Source of the DNA: Gammaproteobacteria bacterium
GTDB taxonomy: Bacteria > Pseudomonadota > Gammaproteobacteria > Chromatiales > Chromatiaceae
NCBI GenBank assembly: GCA_030594925.1
Contig: JAUVEG010000104.1
Location: 1 to 5,562 of the forward strand
DNA: 5,562 nt
Direction: 5' to 3'
The position numbers and the translations under genes were made by a program. This document shows positions 1-5,562 of the stretch, one piece after another (position 1 is the first letter of the stretch; each line of letters begins with the position of its first letter). The notes under the pieces were generated by a model that did no database searches, had not been told where the DNA came from, and saw nothing but the letters and a program-made list of their open reading frames with translations.

Positions 1-1
1 C

Positions 2-1462
2 CTCGTGGATGAGAAGCGTCTCAGCTGGCACAAGGCCTGGCAGATCACCACCCGGACCATGGCCTACACCAACCACACGCTGCTTCCCGAGGCATTGGAG
101 AGATGGCCTGTGAGGCTGTTTGAAAAGCTGCTGCCGCGTCACCTGGAGATTATCTATAGAATCAATGCGGACTTCCTGCATCAGGTGGCAATGCGCTGGC
201 CCGGCGACGTCTCGCGTATGCAGCGTATGTCGATTATTGAAGAGGGAGATCAAAAATCTGTACGCATGGCCTACCTTGCAATTGTCGGCAGTTTCTCCGT
301 GAACGGTGTGGCCGCGCTGCACTCTGCATTGATCAAAAGTGGACTGTTCCATGATTTTTACCAGATGTGGCCGGAGAAATTCAATAACAAGACCAATGGT
401 GTGACACCTCGACGCTGGATTGCCCACGCAAATCCCCTGCTGAGCGAATTTATCTCCGAGACCATCGGTCCCGATTGGATTGCTGATCTCTCTAATATTA
501 AAACCCTCAATGGCTATGCTTCAAAAAGGAACTCAAAATTCCAGCAGCGCTGGCATCAGATCAAACAGCAGAACAAACAGCGGTTGGCTGATCTTGTAGC
601 GCAGGAGTGCGGCGTCAAATTTAGCATCGATGCCATGTTTGACGTCCAGGTCAAGCGCATTCACGAATACAAGCGCCAACTACTCAATGTTCTGCACATC
701 ATCCATCTCTACAGCCGCATCAAGCATGGCGACACTCAAAACTGGACCAATCGTTGTGTTCTCATTGGCGGCAAGGCGGCGCCAGGCTATGTCATGGCGA
801 AAAATATCATCAAGCTGATCAGTGATGTCGCCAATGTAGTGAACAATGATCCGGACGTCGGAGACCTGCTGAAAGTCGTCTTTTTCCCCAACTACTGCGT
901 CTCAAGCATGGAGATTATTGCCCCCGGCACAGATCTCTCAGAGCAGATTTCGACGGCCGGAAAAGAGGCATCCGGCACCGGCAACATGAAATTCATGATG
1001 AATGGCGCAGTCACGATCGGTACCTACGACGGCGCCAATATCGAGATCCTCGATGCCGTCGGGGAGGAGAACTTTTTCCTCTTCGGCTTGCGTGAGAACG
1101 AAGTGGAGGAACTCCGCTACCGCTACAATCCCCTGGCGCTGATCGACAACGAACCACGGCTCGCCGCTGTCATGGGACTGCTCGAAAGCGGCCATTTCAA
1201 CACCTATGAACCAGGCATCTTCAATGACCTGATCGCCTCGATGAAAACCCCACATGACCCCTGGATGACCCTGGCGGACTTCGGCAGCTATATCGATGCC
1301 CAGGAGATGGCGGCAGCGGCTTTCCGCGATCGGGAACACTGGATACAGATGAGTATCCGCAATACAGCCAGCAGTGGATTTTTCTCCACTGACCGCACCA
1401 TTTCTGACTACAACAACGAGATCTGGAAGCTTGAACCCATCGAGGTACAGACTTCTGCGTAA
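2..1462 (+). CDS. glgP: Glycogen (alpha-glucan) phosphorylase, C-terminal part (5' end cut by window)
   Basis: Cytoplasmic PLP-dependent enzyme (GT35 family, EC 2.4.1.1) that removes glucose-1-phosphate from the non-reducing ends of glycogen using phosphate. About 486 residues are visible, in frame from base 2. E. coli GlgP has about 815, so roughly 330-340 N-terminal residues lie upstream and the GTG at base 5 is not the real start. Counting from that GTG, family motifs occur in order: YTNHTLLPEALERWPV at residues 21-36, with the active-site His at 24; VNGVAALHS at 99-107; NGVTPRRWI at 131-139; VKRIHEYKRQ at 216-225, containing the Lys-Arg pair of the phosphate/cofactor site; and EASGTGNMKF at 321-330, which fits the phosphorylase signature with the PLP Schiff-base Lys at 329 (bases 989-991). 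The C-terminus (FFSTDRTISDYNNEIW) is typical and complete, ending in TAA. No defect is visible. The pgi gene follows after 40 bases without a terminator, so co-transcription is likely (inference). Confidence 0.97.
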   Translation, partial: LVDEKRLSWHKAWQITTRTMAYTNHTLLPEALERWPVRLFEKLLPRHLEIIYRINADFLHQVAMRWPGDVSRMQRMSIIEEGDQKSVRMAYLAIVGSFSVNGVAALHSALIKSGLFHDFYQMWPEKFNNKTNGVTPRRWIAHANPLLSEFISETIGPDWIADLSNIKTLNGYASKRNSKFQQRWHQIKQQNKQRLADLVAQECGVKFSIDAMFDVQVKRIHEYKRQLLNVLHIIHLYSRIKHGDTQNWTNRCVLIGGKAAPGYVMAKNIIKLISDVANVVNNDPDVGDLLKVVFFPNYCVSSMEIIAPGTDLSEQISTAGKEASGTGNMKFMMNGAVTIGTYDGANIEILDAVGEENFFLFGLRENEVEELRYRYNPLALIDNEPRLAAVMGLLESGHFNTYEPGIFNDLIASMKTPHDPWMTLADFGSYIDAQEMAAAAFRDREHWIQMSIRNTASSGFFSTDRTISDYNNEIWKLEPIEVQTSA

Positions 1463-1492
1463 CTTCTCCTACACAATAAGCATTTGTTTTCC

Positions 1493-1497
1493 GGTGA
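1493..1497 (+). promoter_or_regulatory. Ribosome binding site of pgi
   Basis: GGTGA lies five bases before the pgi ATG, a modest but well-spaced Shine-Dalgarno match. An in-frame TAA at 1500-1502 directly precedes the ATG, so no upstream start is possible and this site supports ATG 1503. Confidence 0.6.
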
Positions 1498-1502
1498 ATT
1501 AA

Positions 1503-3128
1503 ATGAGTACGCCACAACTGACAACACTCCCCGCCTGGGGCAAGCTTCAGGATCACTATCAACAGGTCAAAAAACTGCACCTGCGCGATCTGTTCGATCA
1601 GGAGAGTGATCGATTCGATCGCTACTCGCTGCAATTCAATGAACTGCTGCTGGACTACTCGAAAAACCGGATCACCGATGAAACTCTCAAGCTACTGACT
1701 ACGCTGGCATCAGAGTCTCATCTCGATGATGCAATCAGGAAGATGTTTACGGGTGAAAAGATCAACACCACAGAGCAGCGAGCAGTGCTGCATGTCGCTC
1801 TTCGCAACCGCTCCAATACCCCGGTCATGGTGGAAGGCAATGATGTCATGCCCGGTATTAACGCTGTGCTGGAACAGATGCAAAACTTCACGGAGGCTGT
1901 CCATGATGGAACCCTGAGGGGTTTCAGCGGCAAAAAATTCACGGATATTGTCAATATCGGCATCGGTGGTTCGGATCTTGGCCCGCACATGGTGACAACC
2001 GCCCTCAGACCCTACTGGATAGAGGGGATGCATGCCCACTTTGTCTCCAATGTCGATGGTTCCGACATGATGGAGACGCTCAACAAGCTCAACCCCGAAA
2101 CCACGCTGTTCATCATCGCCTCCAAGACATTCACCACCAGGGAGACCATGACCAACGCGCATACAGCCAGGCAGTGGCTTCTGGATCACTGCGGGAATAA
2201 TGAAGGGGTGATCAAACACCATTTCGTTGCTGTCTCGACCAACACTGCTGCTGTCAAAGCATTTGGCATCGACACCGACAACATGTTTGAATTCTGGGAC
2301 TGGGTCGGTGGACGCTACTCACTCTGGTCGGCCATTGGTCTGCCCATTGCGCTCACCATTGGAATGGAGAATTTCAAACAGCTTCTCAATGGCGCCCACG
2401 AGATGGACCTCCATTTTCGTGAGACGCCCTTTGAAAACAACCTGCCGGTGCTGATGGCGTTGATCGGCATCTGGTATCGCAACTTTTTTGCTGCTACAAG
2501 CCAGGTCATTCTGCCCTATGACCATACCCTGCGCCTGCTGCCCGCATATTTACAACAGGCAGACATGGAGAGCAACGGCAAGAGAGTCACTATCGCTGGA
2601 GAGTATCTCGATTATGACAGTGGCCCGGTCATCTGGGGGCAGCCCGGCACCAATGGTCAACATGCCTTTTACCAGTTGATTCACCAGGGCACCCAGATGA
2701 TCCCTGCAGATTTTATTATTCCACTCGAGTCTCACAACCCGATTGGGGAGCATCACACAATTCTACTGGCCAACTGCCTTGCCCAGACCGAAGCGCTGAT
2801 GAAGGGAAAAACCGCCGCTGAAGTGGCGCAGGATACGCCTGACTCACTGGTAGCACACAAGGTCTTTCCCGGCAACAAGCCAACCAACACGATTCTGATC
2901 AACAAATTGACTCCGCAAAGCCTCGGCAGCCTGATCGCCCTCTACGAGCACAAGATATTCGTGCAGGGTGTGATATGGGGCATCAACTCTTTTGACCAGT
3001 GGGGCGTCGAACTGGGCAAGCAGCTGGCGGGAGTCATCGAAAAGGAGTTGGAGTCTGACACGCCGGCTGGAAAACATGACAACTCCACCACCGGATTAAT
3101 CGACTATTGCCGTCAACATTTGCTGTGA
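1503..3128 (+). CDS. pgi: Glucose-6-phosphate isomerase
   Basis: Cytoplasmic enzyme (EC 5.3.1.9) that interconverts glucose-6-phosphate and fructose-6-phosphate in glycolysis and gluconeogenesis. It is complete at 541 residues, close to E. coli Pgi at 549. It has the two-SIS-domain architecture of the family: the glycine-rich [10 protein letters not shown] at 151-160 and the phosphate-binding SKTFTTRET at 207-215. The first family signature is [14 protein letters not shown] at 266-279, with the conserved Arg at 271. The second is [18 protein letters not shown] at 489-506. Catalytic residues by family alignment are Glu356 (in MESNGK), His387 (in NGQHAFY) and Lys506. The start is fixed by an in-frame TAA immediately upstream and a GGTGA ribosome binding site. 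It lies 40 bases after glgP with no terminator between them, suggesting one transcript. Nothing in the protein is unusual. The gene ends in TGA 205 bases before glk. Confidence 0.98.
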   Translation: MSTPQLTTLPAWGKLQDHYQQVKKLHLRDLFDQESDRFDRYSLQFNELLLDYSKNRITDETLKLLTTLASESHLDDAIRKMFTGEKINTTEQRAVLHVALRNRSNTPVMVEGNDVMPGINAVLEQMQNFTEAVHDGTLRGFSGKKFTDIVNIGIGGSDLGPHMVTTALRPYWIEGMHAHFVSNVDGSDMMETLNKLNPETTLFIIASKTFTTRETMTNAHTARQWLLDHCGNNEGVIKHHFVAVSTNTAAVKAFGIDTDNMFEFWDWVGGRYSLWSAIGLPIALTIGMENFKQLLNGAHEMDLHFRETPFENNLPVLMALIGIWYRNFFAATSQVILPYDHTLRLLPAYLQQADMESNGKRVTIAGEYLDYDSGPVIWGQPGTNGQHAFYQLIHQGTQMIPADFIIPLESHNPIGEHHTILLANCLAQTEALMKGKTAAEVAQDTPDSLVAHKVFPGNKPTNTILINKLTPQSLGSLIALYEHKIFVQGVIWGINSFDQWGVELGKQLAGVIEKELESDTPAGKHDNSTTGLIDYCRQHLL

Positions 3129-3172
3129 AGGTGATCCTGCGCAACACTATTGTCACATCAGCAGTGTATGCT

Positions 3173-3190
3173 GGTAACCCCTGGGTAACC
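3173..3190. repeat. Short tandem / imperfect hairpin after pgi
   Basis: GGTAACCC and GGGTAACC stand next to each other with CT between them, inside a near-tandem duplication (CTGGTAACCC then CTGGGTAACCC, 3171-3191). The two arms also pair as an eight-base hairpin with one A-A mismatch, although a two-base loop is too tight unless the inner pairs open. No T-run follows, so this is not a standard intrinsic terminator. It could be a weak processing or protein-binding site, or chance. The pairing is read directly; any role is unknown. Confidence 0.35.
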
Positions 3191-3225
3191 CACACCTTTG
3201 CAAATGCATCAAATTTCAACAAGCT

Positions 3226-3324
3226 GTCATTGCGAGCAACAAAAACACCGGGAGTGGTTTTGAACGCACGAAGTGCGGCCCGTAGGGTGGAGGCCAAGGA
3301 TGGGCGCAGTAACCGCGGCAATCC
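3226..3324. repeat. Probable dispersed intergenic repeat (about 100 bp, MITE/REP-like) upstream of glk
   Basis: The segment opens with GTCATTGCGAG (3226-3236) and closes with CGCGGCAATCC (3314-3324), so the termini carry a short inverted match (ATTGC at 3229-3233 against GCAAT at 3318-3322). Inside are a perfect five-bp stem with a GAA loop (CGCAC at 3265-3269, GTGCG at 3273-3277) and an imperfect stem formed by AAAACAC with GTGGTTTT around 3242-3261. GTCATTGCGAG...GCAATCC ends are characteristic of dispersed palindromic repeats I recall from many proteobacterial genomes. Family assignment is from memory and the repeat has only one copy in this window. The boundaries are approximate. It ends nine bases before the glk ATG, occupying the place where a ribosome binding site should be. 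Confidence 0.55.
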
Positions 3325-3333
3325 TATAGCATC

Positions 3334-4320
3334 ATGAACATCATCGTTGCAGACATTGGCGGAACCAACAGTCGACTGGCATGGATCGAGCGCCCTGCGA
3401 CAGGTCAAGCTCTCATCCGCCAACAGCAAAGCTATGTCAACGCCTTGTTTGCGGATTTTGGAACCCTGCTGGCAGCCTTTATTGGCGAGTGTGGTGAAAT
3501 TCCTGAAATCTCACTGTTGTGTCTCGCCCTCCCGGCGCCGGTCAAGGGCGAGAGTGTCAAACTGACAAATATCGACTGGACCCTGCGGCGAAAGCATCTC
3601 GGCGAGCAGTTCAATATCAGGGAGGTTCTCTTCATCAATGACTTCCAGGCGGCAGCGCTGGGAACAACGGTCGTCGATGCGTCAAAACTGATCACTCTCA
3701 ATGATGCTCCGCTAGAGCCTCTGGGACCGCGTGCAGTCATCGGCGCCGGAACCGGCCTTGGGGTCGCCTATATGCACTGGCTGCAAACAAATTTCCGCGC
3801 CTTTGCAACCGAGGGCGGGCACGTCGATTTTGCACCCGGAGATGACATACAGGAGGAGTTGCATGATTATCTCGAAAAAAAATATGACCGCGTCTCCTAT
3901 GAGCGAATTCTCTCAGGCCCCGGGCTGATAGATCTATACAACTTTTGCAAAGAGTCAAATGGCGACGAGGTCACTGCCGGCTGGGTCAATCAACAGGCCA
4001 TGCAGGGGAGTAATCTTGCTGCAGTTACGGCGATGCGCCTCTACGCCACCATTTTTGGAGCCTTTGTCGGAAATATCGTGCTGATGTTTCGTCCCACCGG
4101 GGGGATCTATCTGGTCGGCGGAGTCACGGCAAAGACAGCCTGGTGGCTGCAGTCCGAATTTTTTCTCGATGCATTTCTGGACAAGGGACGCATGAGTTCA
4201 CTGGCGTTACAAACCCCTCTCTATCTGGTCACTGATGAAAATACAGGCCTGAAAGGAGTAATTGAATTTGCACTAAATCAGGGTTTGCAAGAGAATAGAC
4301 AGCTAGCAGAAAGAAATTGA
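3334..4320 (+). CDS. glk: Glucokinase (Glk family)
   Basis: Cytoplasmic ATP-dependent kinase (EC 2.7.1.2) that phosphorylates free glucose to glucose-6-phosphate. The 328 residues compare with 321 in E. coli Glk. It belongs to the proteobacterial Glk branch of the hexokinase/actin fold rather than the ROK family. Motifs seen are the N-terminal phosphate loop VADIGGTNSRL at 5-15, INDFQAAALG at 101-110 with the catalytic Asp103, the adenosine/phosphate loop IGAGTGLGVAY at 136-146, the sugar-binding EGGHVDFAPGD at 160-170 (Glu160, His163), SYERILSGPGLIDLY at 188-202 (Glu190), and GGIYLVGGVTAK at 256-267. ATG 3334 is the only start that keeps the first loop, because an in-frame TAA lies at 3310-3312 with no start codon between. 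No Shine-Dalgarno sequence is visible and a repeat ends just upstream. A likely role is salvage of glucose freed during glycogen debranching (inference). The product is near certain; how it is expressed is not. Confidence 0.96.
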   Translation: MNIIVADIGGTNSRLAWIERPATGQALIRQQQSYVNALFADFGTLLAAFIGECGEIPEISLLCLALPAPVKGESVKLTNIDWTLRRKHLGEQFNIREVLFINDFQAAALGTTVVDASKLITLNDAPLEPLGPRAVIGAGTGLGVAYMHWLQTNFRAFATEGGHVDFAPGDDIQEELHDYLEKKYDRVSYERILSGPGLIDLYNFCKESNGDEVTAGWVNQQAMQGSNLAAVTAMRLYATIFGAFVGNIVLMFRPTGGIYLVGGVTAKTAWWLQSEFFLDAFLDKGRMSSLALQTPLYLVTDENTGLKGVIEFALNQGLQENRQLAERN

Positions 4321-4351
4321 CCAGGGAAAATTTGAATAAATATGAAGTTCT

Positions 4352-4411
4352 GATAAGCAACAGCGCACCCGGCAATGCGCAAAAAACATGGTGGGTGCGC
4401 TGACGCTTATC
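4352..4411. repeat. Long inverted repeat between glk and glgC (palindromic dispersed-repeat type)
   Basis: Two 19-base arms (4352-4370 and 4393-4411) flank a 22-base spacer. GATAAGC pairs with GCTTATC and CAGCGCACCC pairs perfectly with GGGTGCGCTG, with one two-base mismatch (AA opposite AC) between the two blocks, so 17 of 19 positions pair. It could form a strong stem in RNA or DNA. No T-run follows on either strand, so a canonical intrinsic terminator is not supported, though it may weaken read-through or protect the glk 3' end. The GGATAAGCG...CAGCGCACCC wording on the minus strand resembles a common proteobacterial interspersed repeat (GGATAAGCG...GCGCATCC) as I recall it. The pairing is certain; membership in that family is inference. 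Confidence 0.8.
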
Positions 4412-4452
4412 CGCACTACGAAAATTGTTGTACATATGCCACTCAATGATAC

Positions 4453-4456
4453 GGAG
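4453..4456 (+). promoter_or_regulatory. Ribosome binding site of glgC
   Basis: GGAG is placed eight bases before ATG 4465, a good Shine-Dalgarno match and spacing. An in-frame TGA at 4447-4449 rules out any start further upstream, so this site and the stop fix the glgC start. The 41 bases between the inverted repeat and this site (4412-4452) are the only room for a gene-specific promoter outside the repeat and the preceding gene. I see no convincing -35/-10 pair there. Confidence 0.75.
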
Positions 4457-4464
4457 TCATAATC

Positions 4465-5562
4465 ATGGCCAAAGAGTCATCAAGGGTCACCCAAAGCAAG
4501 CTCTATCAATATTATGTCGACACCAAAACTGCGACCGAATATACGCGCAAGACGCTGGTGCTGGTGCTTGCCGGCGGCGAGGGATCTCGCCTCAAAGGAT
4601 TGACCAAATGGCGGGCTAAACCTGCCGTGCCATTTGGTGGCAAATACCGCATTATTGATTTTGCACTCTCCAACTGCATCAACTCCGGCCTGCGACGCAT
4701 CGGAGTATTGACTCAGTACAAATCCCACTCACTGATTCGCCACCTGCACCGCGCCTGGGGATTTATGCGCGCCGAGATTGGTGAATTTGTCGAGATATTG
4801 CCTGCTCAGCAGCGTACTGCGAAGAAGGAGTGGTACAAGGGGACTGCGGACGCCCTCTATCAAAATATCGATATCATGCACCGCCACTCTCCGGATTATG
4901 TCATCGTGCTCGGCGGGGATCACATCTACACCATGGATTACTCCAAGATGCTGATGAAGCACGTTCTCTCCGAAGCTGACCTCACTGTCGGCTGTATTGA
5001 AGTCCCCTGTGAAGAGGCAACCGGTTTTGGCGTAATGTCCGTCGATGAAGAGCTGAACATCACCCAATTCACGGAGAAACCCTCCGAGCCTGACTCCATC
5101 CCAGGCAAACCCGGCACTGCAATGGCATCCATGGGGATCTATATCTTCTCCTCATCATTCCTCTACAACGCCCTGATGCACGATGCCGATGATGAAACGT
5201 CATCAAATGATTTCGGCAAGGACATCATTCCAAACTCCATTAACAACCACAAAGCGATCGCCTATCCATTCCTCAATGAGGAGGGCAATCCTGATTTCTG
5301 GCGTGATGTGGGTACAGTCGACTCCTACTGGGAAGCAACTATGGATCTCTGCTCTGTCGATCCGGAGCTCAATCTCTACGACCGCAACTGGCCGATCTGG
5401 ACCTACCAGACCCAGCATCCACCGGCAAAGTTTGTTTTTGACGATAAAGGACGACGCGGCGAAGCGATTGATTCAATGGTCGCCGGGGGAGTCATTATCT
5501 CCGGCGCCCGCGTCAAACGTTCCGTCATCTTCTTCGGCACAATGATCCACAGCTATGCGCAA
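4465..5562 (+). CDS. glgC: Glucose-1-phosphate adenylyltransferase (ADP-glucose pyrophosphorylase), 3' end cut by window
   Basis: Cytoplasmic enzyme (EC 2.7.7.27) that makes ADP-glucose from ATP and glucose-1-phosphate, the committed step of bacterial glycogen synthesis. It is normally an allosteric homotetramer. The frame is open for 366 codons from ATG 4465 to the window end. E. coli GlgC has 431 residues, so about 70-75 are missing, all in the C-terminal beta-helix domain. The nucleotide loop LAGGEGSRL is at 35-43, followed by [21 protein letters not shown] at 50-70, GDHIY with catalytic Asp152 (E. coli Asp142), TEKP with Lys205 (E. coli Lys195, glucose-1-phosphate binding), and FWRDVGT at 278-284. 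Gln84 and Trp123 match E. coli Gln74 and Trp113, linked to the activation switch. The E. coli activator residue Lys39 corresponds to Trp49 here, with Lys48 beside it. The N-terminus is about ten residues longer than in E. coli. A GGAG ribosome binding site and an in-frame upstream stop support the start. Confidence 0.97.
   Translation, partial: MAKESSRVTQSKLYQYYVDTKTATEYTRKTLVLVLAGGEGSRLKGLTKWRAKPAVPFGGKYRIIDFALSNCINSGLRRIGVLTQYKSHSLIRHLHRAWGFMRAEIGEFVEILPAQQRTAKKEWYKGTADALYQNIDIMHRHSPDYVIVLGGDHIYTMDYSKMLMKHVLSEADLTVGCIEVPCEEATGFGVMSVDEELNITQFTEKPSEPDSIPGKPGTAMASMGIYIFSSSFLYNALMHDADDETSSNDFGKDIIPNSINNHKAIAYPFLNEEGNPDFWRDVGTVDSYWEATMDLCSVDPELNLYDRNWPIWTYQTQHPPAKFVFDDKGRRGEAIDSMVAGGVIISGARVKRSVIFFGTMIHSYAQ

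Noticed and set aside
5..7. GTG as the true start of the phosphorylase
   Set aside because: The frame is open to the window edge and the residues before it (Leu-Val) continue the family sequence; the N-terminal third of the enzyme must lie upstream.
938..1339. Minus-strand open frame of 133 codons inside glgP
   Set aside because: Antisense to the PLP-binding region of glgP, with no family features and no supporting start context; treated as a shadow.
1710..2222. Long minus-strand open frame of 170 codons inside pgi
   Set aside because: It lies wholly antisense to an unmistakable pgi with all catalytic motifs, has no recognisable family motif, and is a usual by-product of codon bias in the sense gene.
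3034..3429. Minus-strand open frame across the pgi-glk gap
   Set aside because: It overlaps the ends of two certain genes and the repeat between them, and its sequence shows no protein family features.
4352..4440. Intrinsic terminator for glk
   Set aside because: The stem is strong, but neither strand has a T-run directly after it, and the 22-base spacer makes an unusually large loop. Kept as a repeat rather than called a terminator.
4421..4452. Sigma-70 promoter for glgC
   Set aside because: TTGTTG and TTGTAC give only three of six matches to a -35 box, and no good -10 box lies at the right spacing; not strong enough to list.
4570..4593. Glu in the GlgC nucleotide loop (GGEGSRL) as a loss-of-function change from E. 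coli GGRGTRL
   Set aside because: The conserved glycines and the Arg and Lys needed for catalysis (Arg42, Lys52) are present, and a Glu at this position occurs in other functional GlgC groups such as actinobacterial ones, as I recall. It is not evidence of inactivation.

Overview
The window reads as a stretch of bacterial chromosome, most likely gammaproteobacterial. It carries four plus-strand genes of glycogen and hexose-phosphate metabolism in the order glgP (3' part) - pgi - glk - glgC (5' part). Both end genes are cut only by the window edge. All four reading frames are intact and keep the catalytic residues of their families, with no frameshift or internal stop. The organism guess rests on the moderate GC content, the proteobacterial-type Glk and Pgi, and two intergenic repeats that resemble dispersed repeat families as I remember them from proteobacterial genomes. 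A sulfur-oxidising or other autotrophic gammaproteobacterium that stores glycogen would fit, but the sequence does not prove it.

Layout: positions 2-1462 encode the C-terminal catalytic part of glycogen phosphorylase, including the PLP lysine. A 40-base gap leads to a complete glucose-6-phosphate isomerase at 1503-3128, so these two are probably co-transcribed. The next gap (3129-3333) holds a small tandem/hairpin sequence and then an apparent dispersed repeat of about 100 bases, which stops nine bases before the glucokinase start and leaves no visible Shine-Dalgarno sequence. Glucokinase fills 3334-4320. The gap at 4321-4464 holds a strong 19-bp-arm inverted repeat of a different type, followed by a clear ribosome binding site. 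ADP-glucose pyrophosphorylase begins at 4465 and runs off the window in its C-terminal beta-helix region.

How the genes fit together: GlgP releases glucose-1-phosphate from glycogen. GlgC uses the same metabolite with ATP to make ADP-glucose for glycogen synthesis. Glk phosphorylates free glucose, such as that left by debranching, to glucose-6-phosphate. Pgi links glucose-6-phosphate to fructose-6-phosphate in glycolysis and gluconeogenesis. The phosphoglucomutase joining the glucose-1-phosphate and glucose-6-phosphate pools, the glycogen synthase and the branching and debranching enzymes are not in the window.

I found no undescribed enzyme system. The points most worth a second look are the intergenic repeats on both sides of glk, the missing glk ribosome binding site together with a GTGA/ATGA-linked open frame bridging pgi and glk, and a tryptophan in GlgC where the E. 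coli enzyme has its activator-binding Lys39.
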